64,000 nt of DNA from CAVVNC01 sp963750015 (GCA_963750015.1 CAVVPU010000012.1:1-64000); one strand, 5' to 3'; shown: positions 36,219-44,791, counted from the stretch's first letter. Notes: generated by a model from the sequence alone, not told the origin. Numbers and translations are program-made.

Positions 36219-36356
36219 TATGCACCTCAATTCATAGTTGATGAAACACAAGCTGCGAAGAAAATATCTCCTGAGGGTCATCGGTTCTATCTTTTCCTTT
36301 TGAGCATGACCCGTCAGGCGCCCTCTGACTTGCCGCTTTGCTGTGTATGTCATGCT

Positions 36357-36950
36357 CTATCGCTGGGCCGTGAACCGGGCGCCTTCCTGTGACACTGAGA
36401 ATATGTGCCCTGCCACCGTTACGGCCCCTGTTCTGCCGGTCGTGCCGCGATTGGGAGCTACACTAAATCCAATCACGGCTGAACCGGTACCGGCCTTCAT
36501 GTCGTCCCTAACGTCCAGCCACGGGATCTCGCCTACCACGTGCCATGCGCAATTGGCAGCCGTCATTATTCTCACACTACCCGATCCGCCCACGGCGTTG
36601 AAACCGGCAGATTCCACGGAAAGGGAGAAACTGCATTTTTGATTCCCATCCGGGTTGGACGCTGTTTCCTGATACGGGTTTTCCTCATAGAAAGAAGGGA
36701 TAAAGCCGTCCGCCCCGTATCCCACCGGGACAAACTGAGCAGTCTGACGGTCGGAGTCAGTCAGCACTACTTCCAGGCCTTGACCCGAATCAGTTTCAAT
36801 ACCGGGTTCTTGTGCTGCCGGTCCCGATGTCTGTCCGGCAGCCCAGGCATTGTATGAGGCAAATACGATCGCCGCACCAATCAATAAACAAAAGAAGCCA
36901 CGACGAGACCGAAGTAAGCGTTTAATGCGCGTTTGACAATCTGTTTCCAT
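36357..36950 (-). CDS. Secreted protein with BACON-like carbohydrate-binding domain
   Basis: About 197 residues. The start is ATG 36950 with GAGGAGGTG. Residues about 16-37 form a signal peptide or single TM (GFFCLLIGAAIVFASYNAWA). The C-terminal 80 residues resemble a BACON domain: a GGSGSVRI strand, CAWHV, PWLDVRD, GFSVAPNRGTTGRTGAVTVAG and FSVSQEG. BACON domains are usually carbohydrate- or mucin-binding. It is transcribed behind a c-di-GMP-I riboswitch and ahead of the beta-helix gene, so both may respond to c-di-GMP. Confidence 0.75.
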   Translation of the reverse strand: METDCQTRIKRLLRSRRGFFCLLIGAAIVFASYNAWAAGQTSGPAAQEPGIETDSGQGLEVVLTDSDRQTAQFVPVGYGADGFIPSFYEENPYQETASNPDGNQKCSFSLSVESAGFNAVGGSGSVRIMTAANCAWHVVGEIPWLDVRDDMKAGTGSAVIGFSVAPNRGTTGRTGAVTVAGHIFSVSQEGARFTAQR

Positions 36951-37004
36951 AGCAACACCTCCTCGATTAATTCCGCCATGCGATGCATGCCCGAAGGTGT
37001 TGCT

Positions 37005-37122
37005 ATCGCCTGGCAACCCTGCTGCCGTATTCCGTCGCTCTGTCTCATCATGCTGCGTCTAGCGTTCGGAACTTAGGCCAGTGGCTTTGCGTCCCGCCCT
37101 TTCGGACGGTTTGCCTTTTTCA
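37005..37122 (-). promoter_or_regulatory. GEMM-I (c-di-GMP-I) riboswitch
   Basis: The minus strand shows the conserved core GGCAAACC, a stem closed by CGAAAG, GGGACGCAAAGCC, then GGCCTAA and, after an extended P3 with TTCCG/CGGAA pairing, AGGGTTGCC. These match the class I cyclic-di-GMP aptamer. It lies about 55 bp before the BACON-domain gene and should tie that secreted operon to c-di-GMP levels. Confidence 0.85.
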
Positions 37123-37780
37123 GGTCTTTATGTAAATGGGTTTTACGCCCTATAATCCTCCTTCATCCTCAGCGCTCCTCGGGTGATCCACACGTTCACC
37201 ATCACCATCTCATAGCATCTATCGTGCCATACAAGAATCAATGTCGCAACCATTGTCAGCACTACGGGTACAACAAAACAAAAAGTGTGAACGATTGAAA
37301 AATCCGTCAAGAACGCACACTAAGACGTCACGAAAACGGTCAGAAAGAAATTTCCTCACGAAATTCGATAGTGTCATTACAAAAATGATGTGTGCGCGTT
37401 TGGCACACCCTAAAACACCCGTTGGTTCCTCTTGACCTACAATTAACATTATGATAATATAGTGTCTGTATGGCTTTCATCCATGATGGAAAGCCGGCAG
37501 TGCGATGTGCTGTTCTTTGACAATTGAGGCGAAGCAGGTGAGGGAATCTTCTGAAAGGGGAAACATTTTTTCAAAACCGTCAAATTCAGTAAAATTCCGT
37601 CAACCGGCTTGGTGGCCAAAACGTCGCACTCCCTTGATACTTAAGGCTTGCAGCCTCACGAGGAAAGAGACGGCATCGGGGTTGGATCAGGCTGATGACC
37701 ATTTGATATCGTGACGTTATCATCCCAATTGTACATGTTTTCAAGAGTTAGAGTATCGTTTTTGCGTCGACGGATGACAA
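37123..37780. other. Non-coding stretch of about 650 bp between riboswitch and UGDH gene
   Basis: No convincing protein gene. It holds the promoter side of the riboswitch operon (minus) and a strong plus-strand sigma70-like promoter at 37432. After that promoter comes GGCTTTC/GAAAGCC hairpin potential (about 37472-37495) and T-rich sequence. The small frame 37505-37714 has no ribosome-binding site or family. The promoter may make an untranslated RNA. Confidence 0.4.
37432..37460 (+). promoter_or_regulatory. Strong sigma70-like promoter with no downstream gene
   Basis: TTGACC (37432-37437), a 17-bp spacer and TAATAT (37455-37460) point towards a gene-free region. Confidence 0.5.
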
Positions 37781-39160
37781 TCAGTAATGCACCAACGGAG
37801 TCTTGCCTATCCTGAACACGTTGAATCCTGTCTCGTGGAGCGCTTGATGGTCGAGGACATTCCGCCCATCGAAGATAAAAGCTGGTTTATTCATGTTCTC
37901 ATAAATAGAATCATAATCGAGGCCTGCAAAGTGCTTCCATTCGGTCATGACGGCAATCGCATCGCAACCCGATGCAGCCTTGTACGGATCGGCTTCGTAA
38001 GTGATGCCGTCGAAATCGTTTAAATCAATCATCGCATTGGGGAGTGCTTGAGGGTCTGTAATGACCACGTCGACCCTTTCCTCCACGAGCCTCTTCGCTA
38101 TATAGAGGGCAGGGGTCTCACGGGTATCGCCGGTATCGGCTTTAAAGGCGAACCCGAAAAGACATATTCTCTTACCCGCAAGGGTATTGAACATTGCATT
38201 GAGCATGGTAAGAACAAACCGTTCTTTCTGGTATTCGTTGATCTTGACAACCCCTTCCCAGTAGTCCGCCACTTCCGGAAGCCCATAGCTCTTGCACAGG
38301 TACACGAGATTAAGGATATCCTTTTTGAAACAGGACCCGCCGAAGCCGACGCTTGCGTTGAGAAACTTATTACCCAGCCGGGAGTCGAAGCCTATCGCTT
38401 TTGCTACCTCCTGAACATCGGCATCCGTCTTTTCGCACAAGGCCGAGATAGCGTTAATGGAAGAAATCCGCTGCGCCAGGAATGCGTTGGCAACGAGCTT
38501 GGATAGCTCACTGCTCCAGATGTTGCTCTCGATGATACGTTCTCTCGGTACCCAATTCGCGTATATATCAACTATCTCCTTCCGTGCTTTGATCCCCTTC
38601 TCCGTTTCTCTCGACCCGATGAGTACCCTGTCCGGTGACTCCAAGTCTTTGATTGCCGTTCCCTCTGCAAGAAATTCCGGGTTCGAGATAACGTCGAAAC
38701 TGACCGAGCCATCCTTGGAGGTCAGGATCCTTTCCATGGCGAGAGCGGTTTTGACGGGTATGGTGCATTTCTCGATCACGATTTTCGGGGATCCAGCCAC
38801 CTTCCTTATCTGTCGCGCCGTCTTTTCCCAGTATTGCAGGTCCGCAGCCATGCCCGCCCCTGCCCCGAAAGTCTTCGTGGGCGTATTGACTGCAACGAAG
38901 ATAATCTCGGACTCTGCAATTCCCTTTTCGACGTTGGTGTCGAAAAACAGATTTCGACCTCTCGCGACTTTAATAATCTCATCGAGCCCGGGCTCATACA
39001 CCGGCAGCCGATCTGAATTCCATTGGTCGATCTTTTCCTTGTTTATATCGACCACTTTGACCCTGTATTGCGGGCATTTGTAGGCGATCATCGCCATAGT
39101 GGGGCCGCCCACGTAGCCGGCACCTATACAGAGGATGTGTTTGGCGAAACCATCAGTCAT
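37781..39160 (-). CDS. UDP-glucose 6-dehydrogenase
   Basis: This 459-residue NAD-dependent enzyme makes UDP-glucuronate for the polysaccharide. It has an N-terminal Rossmann fold (LCIGAGYVGGPTMAMIAY), FVAVNTPTK, IVIEKCTIPVKTA, NPEFLAEGTAI and the catalytic Cys in GFGGSCFKKDILNLVYLC, then a C-terminal Rossmann-like domain (GFAFKADTGDTRETPA). Length and the EKCTIPV segment look more like the long (eukaryote-like) UGDH form than the roughly 390-residue bacterial Ugd form. Confidence 0.9.
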   Translation of the reverse strand: MTDGFAKHILCIGAGYVGGPTMAMIAYKCPQYRVKVVDINKEKIDQWNSDRLPVYEPGLDEIIKVARGRNLFFDTNVEKGIAESEIIFVAVNTPTKTFGAGAGMAADLQYWEKTARQIRKVAGSPKIVIEKCTIPVKTALAMERILTSKDGSVSFDVISNPEFLAEGTAIKDLESPDRVLIGSRETEKGIKARKEIVDIYANWVPRERIIESNIWSSELSKLVANAFLAQRISSINAISALCEKTDADVQEVAKAIGFDSRLGNKFLNASVGFGGSCFKKDILNLVYLCKSYGLPEVADYWEGVVKINEYQKERFVLTMLNAMFNTLAGKRICLFGFAFKADTGDTRETPALYIAKRLVEERVDVVITDPQALPNAMIDLNDFDGITYEADPYKAASGCDAIAVMTEWKHFAGLDYDSIYENMNKPAFIFDGRNVLDHQALHETGFNVFRIGKTPLVHY

Positions 39161-39240
39161 TGGAAACTCCTAAAGAATGGACAAGGGATGGGTAAAAAGT
39201 GAAAAGGAGAAAGGCCCAGGGGCATCGGAAAGTGAGTGCA

Positions 39241-40170
39241 CTATCGGACTGCTCCCCTGTACCAGTCGATTGTTTTCTTCAGCCCTTCTCTAAACCCGGT
39301 CTGGGCCTCGAAGCCGAATTCCTGCCGCGCCCTTGCGGTGTCGAGCATCCGTCGCGGCTGGCCGTCAGGCTTGGTCTTGTCCCATGCTACCCTGCCCTTA
39401 AAGCCCGACAGTTCGACGATAAGATCGACCAGATCCTTAATGGAAATCTCGAAGCCCGCACCGATATTCACAGGCTCACTTTTGTCGAACTGCTCCATGG
39501 CGAGGATAATGGCGTCGGCAGCGTCTTCAACGTAGAAGAACTCCCGCGTAGCTTCCCCCGTGCCCCAAACGACGATTTCGTCGGCCCCGTCCCTGATGGC
39601 ATCAACACATTTTTTTATGAGCGCTGGGATCACATGAGACGAGTTGGGGTTGAAGTTATCGCCTGGTCCGTAAAGATTGACCGGAAGAAGGAAGATGGAG
39701 TTGAACCCGTACTGGGCCCTGTAGGCTTGAGACTGTACGAGCATCATTTTTTTCGCCAAGCCGTAAGGGGCGTTCGTTTCATCCGGGTAGCCATTCCAAA
39801 TATCATCTTCATGGAAGGGAACGGGCGTGAACTTGGGGTAGGCACAGATGGTGCCGAGAGCAACGAACTTATCGATGCCGCGCGCGTAGCCTTCATGGAG
39901 GAGCTGAATGCCCATCATCGCGTTCTCATAGAAGAGGGACGCGGGGTTTTCCTGATTGAATCCGATTCCGCCCACCTTGGCCGCGAGGTGCACGACGATA
40001 TCGGGCTTAGTCTCGTCATAGAGACGCCGGACACCGGAGATGTCTACAAGGTTGTATTCAGGAAGGTCGGCAATCGTGATATTACCATATCCCTTTCCCC
40101 TCATATGCCGAATGAGGTGAGTGCCAAGAAAACCCTTGCCGCCAGTAATGGTTATTCGTTTTGAAATCAT
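39241..40170 (-). CDS. fcl: GDP-L-fucose synthase
   Basis: This 309-residue SDR epimerase-reductase acts after GDP-mannose dehydratase. It shows TITGGKGFLGTHLI, the substrate region LAAKVGGIGFNQENP, TICAYPKFTPVPFHE, and the Tyr/Lys pair in YGLAKKMM. The start at ATG 40170 lies at the edge of a heptamer array, whose GAGG may serve as the ribosome-binding site. It sits downstream of the second gmd, from which it is split only by a four-helix-bundle repeat unit. Confidence 0.9.
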   Translation of the reverse strand: MISKRITITGGKGFLGTHLIRHMRGKGYGNITIADLPEYNLVDISGVRRLYDETKPDIVVHLAAKVGGIGFNQENPASLFYENAMMGIQLLHEGYARGIDKFVALGTICAYPKFTPVPFHEDDIWNGYPDETNAPYGLAKKMMLVQSQAYRAQYGFNSIFLLPVNLYGPGDNFNPNSSHVIPALIKKCVDAIRDGADEIVVWGTGEATREFFYVEDAADAIILAMEQFDKSEPVNIGAGFEISIKDLVDLIVELSGFKGRVAWDKTKPDGQPRRMLDTARARQEFGFEAQTGFREGLKKTIDWYRGAVR

Positions 40171-40203
40171 CTCGAACCTCGAATCGCGAATCTCGAATCC
40201 GGA
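40169..40203 (+). repeat. Heptamer array at the start of the GDP-fucose synthase gene
   Basis: Five 7-bp units on the plus strand (ATCTCGA, ACCTCGA, ATCGCGA, ATCTCGA, ATCCGGA). They are inverted relative to the array at 40632-40659. Confidence 0.8.
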
Positions 40204-40230
40204 AGGGCGTCACAGCCCTGAACCCATAGT

Positions 40231-40606
40231 TCACAATGCATGAGTCTTTTTCCGGTTTGCTTTAGCCGTCTTGCCAGAACTGGTAAACATCGCGACGAGT
40301 TCCGAAGCTTCTTGCAGCAGAAACATAACTTCTTCCTTTTCGCCGACATCGGCTTCACAAAGCAGTTCCAGCCAGTACTTGCTTTCGTTTGCTTCCTTTT
40401 CAACGACTCCGATTTTGTGAATGAAATCATCGTTTGATTCTGCCTTTCGAGCCTCACGATAATTCGCCCCGACCGACGTTCCCGATTTGAGAAGTTGATA
40501 TCCCAGCACGTCAGCCACCTTGCTTTTCGGCAGCTCGAGCAACAAACTTGATGACCCGAAGGGCAAAAGCCTTGGTTCGTATTTCCAGATGGTTTTGATC
40601 GATCAT
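40231..40606 (-). pseudogene. Four-helix-bundle protein (S23/IVS family), copy 2, frameshifted
   Basis: From ATG 40606 the frame reads MIDQNHLEIRTKAFALRVIKFV, a family-typical first helix given here as two parts (MIDQNHLEIRTKAF, ALRVIKFV). It then breaks, and the next frame resumes ELPKSKVADVLGYQLLKSGTS with VGANYREARKAES and KEANESKYWLELL, the family signature, to the stop at 40231. One extra base near 40530 explains the break; a shorter translation from 40566 would lack helix 1. Like copy 1 it fills the gap between two sugar genes and is flanked by heptamer arrays. Confidence 0.75.
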
Positions 40607-40631
40607 TCTTAGATTCGAAATTCTTGATCGG

Positions 40632-40659
40632 GCGGATTCGCGATTCGAGTTTCGCGATT
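40632..40659 (-). repeat. Heptamer array directly after the gmd stop codon
   Basis: Four 7-bp units on the minus strand (AATCGCG, AAACTCG, AATCGCG, AATCCGC), starting 2 bp after the stop of the second gmd. AATCGCG and AAACTCG are also used in the exosortase linker. Confidence 0.8.
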
Positions 40660-40661
40660 TC

Positions 40662-41804
40662 TTAATGCTCTCTTATCTGTTCGTACACCGAGAAATCGTG
40701 GTTCGTATAGCCGAAGCCTTTGCGCTTTGATGCTTCAAGGCCGGCGCAGGGGGGTTTGAGGCCCACCGACAGGACGTCGCAATCGACCATGACCTGGACG
40801 AGCTCGTCCAGGGTAACCCTCGGCTCCCAGCCGAGCTTTTCTCTCGCCTTGCTGATGTCCGCCTGGAGCGCCTCGACCTCGGTAGGACGATAGTACCGGG
40901 GATCGACTTCCACGAGGACCGTGCCCGGGGTAAGATGTTCCCAGGTGGAGGCTTGAACGACGCCCGACTCTTCCGGTCCCTCCCCCTTCCATTCGAGCTG
41001 CACGCCCATGTAGGAGAATGCCTTATCGACGAATTGTCGAACCGTATAGCTCTTGCCCGTCCCCACCGCGTAGTCGTCGGGCGCTTCCTGCTGGAGCATG
41101 AGCCACATCATCTCGACATATTCCGGGGCAAACCCCCAGTCTCTTTTGGCATTCATGTTTCCGAGGTAGAGCTTCTTCTGATTACCTTTCAGGATGTTGG
41201 CGACAGCCCTCGTAATCTTGCGAGTAACGAAGGTCTCCCCCCGGCGGGGCGATTCGTGGTTAAAAAGGATGCCGTTGCAGGCAAAAAGGTTGTAGCCCTC
41301 GCGATAATTGACGGTCATCCAGTAGGCATAGAGCTTGGCAGCACCGTAAGGACTCCTCGGATAAAAAGCGGTCTTCTCGTTTTGGGGAGGCGGCGTGGCG
41401 CCGAAAAGCTCGGACGATGAGGCCTGATAATACTTGGTGTTGATGCCGCTTCGCCTGATAGCTTCGAGCAGCCTGGTGGTGCCGAGACCCGTCGAATCAC
41501 CCGTGTACTCGGGCATGTCGAAGCTTACCCGGACGTGGCTCTGGGCCGCAAGGTGGTATACTTCCACAGGCTGGATGTTGTAGATAAGGTGGGCAAGCTG
41601 ACCGGAATCGGAAAGGTCGCCGTAGTGAAGGAAGAGGTGGGCCTCAGGGAGATGGGGGTCCGTGTAGATATGGTCGATCCTCCCCGTGTTGAAGGTTGAG
41701 GCGCGGCGGATGAGTCCGTGAACCTCATAACCCTTGGACAGCAGGAATTCGGCCAGATATGAACCGTCCTGCCCGGTAATTCCGGTGATCAACGCTCGTT
41801 TCAT
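40662..41804 (-). CDS. gmd: GDP-mannose 4,6-dehydratase, paralog 2
   Basis: This 380-residue SDR enzyme shows ALITGITGQDGSYLAEFLL, GRIDHIYTDPH, HLAAQSHVRVSFDMPEYT, QASSSELFGATPPPQ with YGAAK, and LGNMNAKRDWGFAPEYVEMMW. It is the standard long form, while the copy at 30040 is shorter and lacks the insert before the RYYRPTE segment. Paired with GDP-fucose synthase (39241) and ManC (41890), it probably feeds GDP-fucose synthesis. Confidence 0.92.
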   Translation of the reverse strand: MKRALITGITGQDGSYLAEFLLSKGYEVHGLIRRASTFNTGRIDHIYTDPHLPEAHLFLHYGDLSDSGQLAHLIYNIQPVEVYHLAAQSHVRVSFDMPEYTGDSTGLGTTRLLEAIRRSGINTKYYQASSSELFGATPPPQNEKTAFYPRSPYGAAKLYAYWMTVNYREGYNLFACNGILFNHESPRRGETFVTRKITRAVANILKGNQKKLYLGNMNAKRDWGFAPEYVEMMWLMLQQEAPDDYAVGTGKSYTVRQFVDKAFSYMGVQLEWKGEGPEESGVVQASTWEHLTPGTVLVEVDPRYYRPTEVEALQADISKAREKLGWEPRVTLDELVQVMVDCDVLSVGLKPPCAGLEASKRKGFGYTNHDFSVYEQIREH

Positions 41805-41850
41805 AGTCGCTCCTTACAGTGAAAAGGAAAAGGAGGAAAGGTCAAAGTCA

Positions 41851-41885
41851 AATCGCGAATCACGAATTCTTATCAATTCAAAATT
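41851..41885 (+). repeat. Heptamer array between manC and gmd
   Basis: Five 7-bp units on the plus strand (AATCGCG, AATCACG, AATTCTT, ATCAATT, CAAAATT), ending 4 bp from the manC stop codon. No four-helix-bundle gene accompanies this array. Confidence 0.65.
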
Positions 41886-41889
41886 GCCT

Positions 41890-43275
41890 TTAACTGGTTC
41901 TTCCGTATATGTCCTCAAGCCTCACGATATCATCTTCTCCGAGGTAGGTCCCGTACTGGACCTCGATGATTTCAAGAGGCGTGATTTCGCAGTTCTCCAC
42001 CCTGTGCGGCACGGCTGCGGGAACATAGACGGAGCCGTTCTCGTCGACGAATTGGTCTTTGTCGCCGATAGTGACCTTTGCCCTTCCCTTCGCCACCACC
42101 CAGTGCTCGCACCTGTGGTTGTGATATTGAAGGCTCAGCTTGCCGCCGGGATTCACCACGATCCGCTTGGCCTTGTACCCGTCCATCTCCAGAAGGTTCG
42201 TGAAGCTTCCCCAGGGCCGCTGTGTGGTGACGTGATCCACGGCCTCTTTGCGTCCTTCATCGGTGAGACGGTCCATGACCTTCTTGACCTGTTGACCGTG
42301 TCCCTTCTTGGCCACGAGGAGGGCATCGGGCGTGTCGACGATGACACAGTCGGTGAGGCCAATGGCCGCTATTATGCGGTTGTCACCCAAAACGACGGTG
42401 TTTTCGGAATCGATGGTGATCACCTTGCCGGGGTCGGTGGTCGAGCATGCAGCAGGCGCCATATCGAAGACAGAGTCCCAGGAGCCTACGTCGTTCCAGT
42501 TGAGGTCGGCGGGGATGACCGCTACCCGCCGCGACTTCTCCATTACCGCGTAGTCGATGGATATGGAAGGCATCGAATCGAAGGAGGCTATCATTTCGTC
42601 ATAACCCAGATCAAGGGCGGATCCGATCCGCGGGGCGTGAGCCGAGAACTCATCCTTGATCGCTCCTATGGTGAAGGCGAACATACCGGAGTTCCAGAAG
42701 TAACGCCCGTCGGCAAGATAGTGCTCGGCCGTTTCAAGATCAGGCTTCTCGACGAAGGCATCCACTGGAAAGGCCCCAACATGGGTGATATTGGTCGGTC
42801 CGGCCGCGGCCTTTATGTACCCGTAGCCCGTCTCCGGCCTCATCGGTTTTATGCCGAAGGTCACGAGGTGTCCCGATCGCGCGAGGTCCTGCGAAAGTCG
42901 CACGTAATTCACAAAACGTTCGATTGGCTCGATCAGATGGTCCGAAGGGGAGACAAAGATAACCTCCCCCGGTCCGCAGCCAAGTTTCTCGGTCGCGTAT
43001 CGAGCAGCCAGAGCTATGGCTGGCGCCGTGTTCCTCCCGACCGGCTCGAGAATGATGTGCTCGAGCCAGGGAAGGTCCGAGCGCACGTCGAACTCATACA
43101 CCTTGTTGGTGACGACAATGAAGTCTTCCGGCTTAGCGACATCTCTGAACCGCTCGGCGGTGTTTTGCAGAAGTGACTTGCCGCCGAAAAGCTTCAAAAA
43201 TTGCTTTGGGTGATTGCGGCGGCTCAGAGGCCAAAGGCGAGTGCCACTGCCGCCGGCGAGGATGAGAATTTTCAT
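41890..43275 (-). CDS. manC: Mannose-1-phosphate guanylyltransferase / mannose-6-phosphate isomerase
   Basis: This 461-residue bifunctional enzyme makes GDP-mannose. The N-terminal pyrophosphorylase has LAGGSGTRLWPLSRRNHPKQFL (signature GGxGTRLWPLSR). The middle has VEKPD, and TQRPWGSF leads to the C-terminal cupin isomerase domain QYHNHRCEHWVVAKG. It supplies both Gmd paralogs. No regulatory change is seen. Confidence 0.95.
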   Translation of the reverse strand: MKILILAGGSGTRLWPLSRRNHPKQFLKLFGGKSLLQNTAERFRDVAKPEDFIVVTNKVYEFDVRSDLPWLEHIILEPVGRNTAPAIALAARYATEKLGCGPGEVIFVSPSDHLIEPIERFVNYVRLSQDLARSGHLVTFGIKPMRPETGYGYIKAAAGPTNITHVGAFPVDAFVEKPDLETAEHYLADGRYFWNSGMFAFTIGAIKDEFSAHAPRIGSALDLGYDEMIASFDSMPSISIDYAVMEKSRRVAVIPADLNWNDVGSWDSVFDMAPAACSTTDPGKVITIDSENTVVLGDNRIIAAIGLTDCVIVDTPDALLVAKKGHGQQVKKVMDRLTDEGRKEAVDHVTTQRPWGSFTNLLEMDGYKAKRIVVNPGGKLSLQYHNHRCEHWVVAKGRAKVTIGDKDQFVDENGSVYVPAAVPHRVENCEITPLEIIEVQYGTYLGEDDIVRLEDIYGRTS

Positions 43276-43307
43276 AATAGTTTATGCGGCACTCCCATCG
43301 CCAATCG

Positions 43308-44291
43308 TCAGTTCTTTCCCGCGTCGAGCTTCTTCTCCCACTCCCACGCGGTCCTCACGATGAAGTCGAGGTCGTCGTGTTGGGGGGACCAGCCCGTGCG
43401 GGTACGAAGCAGAGAACTGTCCGCGATAAGGGCGGGAGGATCGCCTGCCCGCCTCGGCGCCTCTTCCACCTTGAAGTCGATGCCGGTCGCTCGCTTTGCG
43501 GCGGCAACCACTTCCCTCACAGAAAAACCGTGGCCATAGCCACAGTTCATCTTTATGCTCGGCTCGTTATGAGACAGGTAATCGAGAGCGAGCACGTGGG
43601 CCCGGGCGAGATCGTTCACATGGATGTAATCACGGATGCAGGTGCCGTCGGGTGTCGGGTAGTCCGTGCCGAAGATGAGGAGCTTTTCGAACTGACCCTT
43701 TGCCGTCTTGAGGGCGCGGGTAATAAGGTGGGTCGCCTCCTTGTATGCCTGGCCTATCTCCCCTTCCGGGTCTGCGCCTGCCACGTTGAAATAGCGGAGC
43801 GCCACGTACCTGAATTCGCGGGATTGGGCCAGATCGGCAAGCACCCTCTCTATCATCACCTTGGACGAGCCATAGGGGTTGATAGGGTTGAGGGGCGCAT
43901 CCTCCGTGACGGGCATCCTTTCGGGTATGCCGTAGGTCGCTGCGGTGGACGAGTAAACCAGAAGGCCCACGTCATTGGCCGTCATCGCGTCAAGGAGGTT
44001 CAATGTGTTGGCGACGTTGTTTCTGTAGTACAGAAGGGGTTTTCTGACCGACTCCTCCACCTGAATGGATGCGGCAAAATGGATAACTGCATCAGGTCTG
44101 AAGGTTTTAATCGTTCGATTCAGAAAGCCATGATCCGCCAGGTCGCCCTCGACGAGCGAGCCTGAGAGCACCGCCCACTTATGCCCGGTAGACAGGTTGT
44201 CGTAGACGCAGGTATCGTGCCCATCTTTGCCGAGCATCTTGACTATGTGGCTGCCTATGTATCCGGCGCCGCCTGTAACGAAAATTCTCAT
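43308..44291 (-). CDS. galE: UDP-glucose 4-epimerase
   Basis: This 327-residue SDR enzyme has VTGGAGYIGSHIVKML, NLSTGHKWA, HFAASIQVEES, SSTAATYG and NPYGSSKVMIE (catalytic Tyr and Lys). It interconverts UDP-Glc and UDP-Gal, or their N-acetyl forms. It is the first gene of the sugar run on the minus strand, with a candidate promoter at 44445-44474. Confidence 0.92.
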   Translation of the reverse strand: MRIFVTGGAGYIGSHIVKMLGKDGHDTCVYDNLSTGHKWAVLSGSLVEGDLADHGFLNRTIKTFRPDAVIHFAASIQVEESVRKPLLYYRNNVANTLNLLDAMTANDVGLLVYSSTAATYGIPERMPVTEDAPLNPINPYGSSKVMIERVLADLAQSREFRYVALRYFNVAGADPEGEIGQAYKEATHLITRALKTAKGQFEKLLIFGTDYPTPDGTCIRDYIHVNDLARAHVLALDYLSHNEPSIKMNCGYGHGFSVREVVAAAKRATGIDFKVEEAPRRAGDPPALIADSSLLRTRTGWSPQHDDLDFIVRTAWEWEKKLDAGKN

Positions 44292-44721
44292 AAGAAGCTC
44301 TCTCCCGTCATGGTGAGGTTTAGCCCCGAATGATCCGCGATGAATGAAGGGCCTGGAGAAGATACGCTACCGCCATTCGGGCCCATGAAGGCCGCCAAAA
44401 ATGGCGTTAAATCAGGAACAGAAAACAATGCAAAACCGCGTAGTAATATATAGCAGACTTTGGGTGATAAGCAATTAGTTTGTTCTTAACACCCTCTTTA
44501 CCCAACCATAACTGTTGTCGTCCGGAATGGCGCAGGGCTTAAGTGAAAAATCTCGTTGCAGGCCTTCAAAAGAGAGGCAAAAGAACCATCCATGACCCGC
44601 ACCTTTCTTCTGCCGTCAGGGTTAAAACGAGCGACTCTTGCCTGACGGCCATGTCATAACCATCGGCGGTTGTGTGTTCAGGTCCGGATTCGCGGTTTCC
44701 ATCTGGTAGAGGGTCACGCAA
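44292..44721. other. Non-coding stretch between galE and the VPLPA-CTERM gene
   Basis: About 430 bp with no convincing gene. The short minus frame 44566-44748 has no ribosome-binding site. The galE promoter candidate is here. Confidence 0.5.
44445..44474 (-). promoter_or_regulatory. Candidate sigma70 promoter of galE and downstream sugar genes
   Basis: On the minus strand, TTGCTT (44469-44474), an 18-bp spacer and TATATT (44445-44450). Confidence 0.45.
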
Positions 44722-44765
44722 GAAAAAAGAAGCGCGGACAGAAGGCATCTACCTTCTGTCCGCGC
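44722..44765 (-). terminator. Intrinsic terminator of the VPLPA-CTERM gene
   Basis: GCGCGGACAGAAGG (44732-44745) pairs perfectly with 44752-44765 around CATCTA. The minus-strand 3' side is TTCTTTTTTCTT. Confidence 0.9.
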
Positions 44766-44791
44766 GATAAAGCCGAACTGCGAAAAACTGC

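Noticed and set aside
37380..37560. CRISPR leader or array
   Set aside because: The A/T-rich promoter region is leader-like, but no repeated units follow.
37505..37714. Plus-strand frame of 69 codons after the orphan promoter
   Set aside because: No ribosome-binding site, odd composition and no family; the promoter is reported, the frame is not.
44566..44748. Minus-strand frame of 60 codons downstream of the VPLPA-CTERM gene
   Set aside because: It spans the intrinsic terminator and has no start signal.
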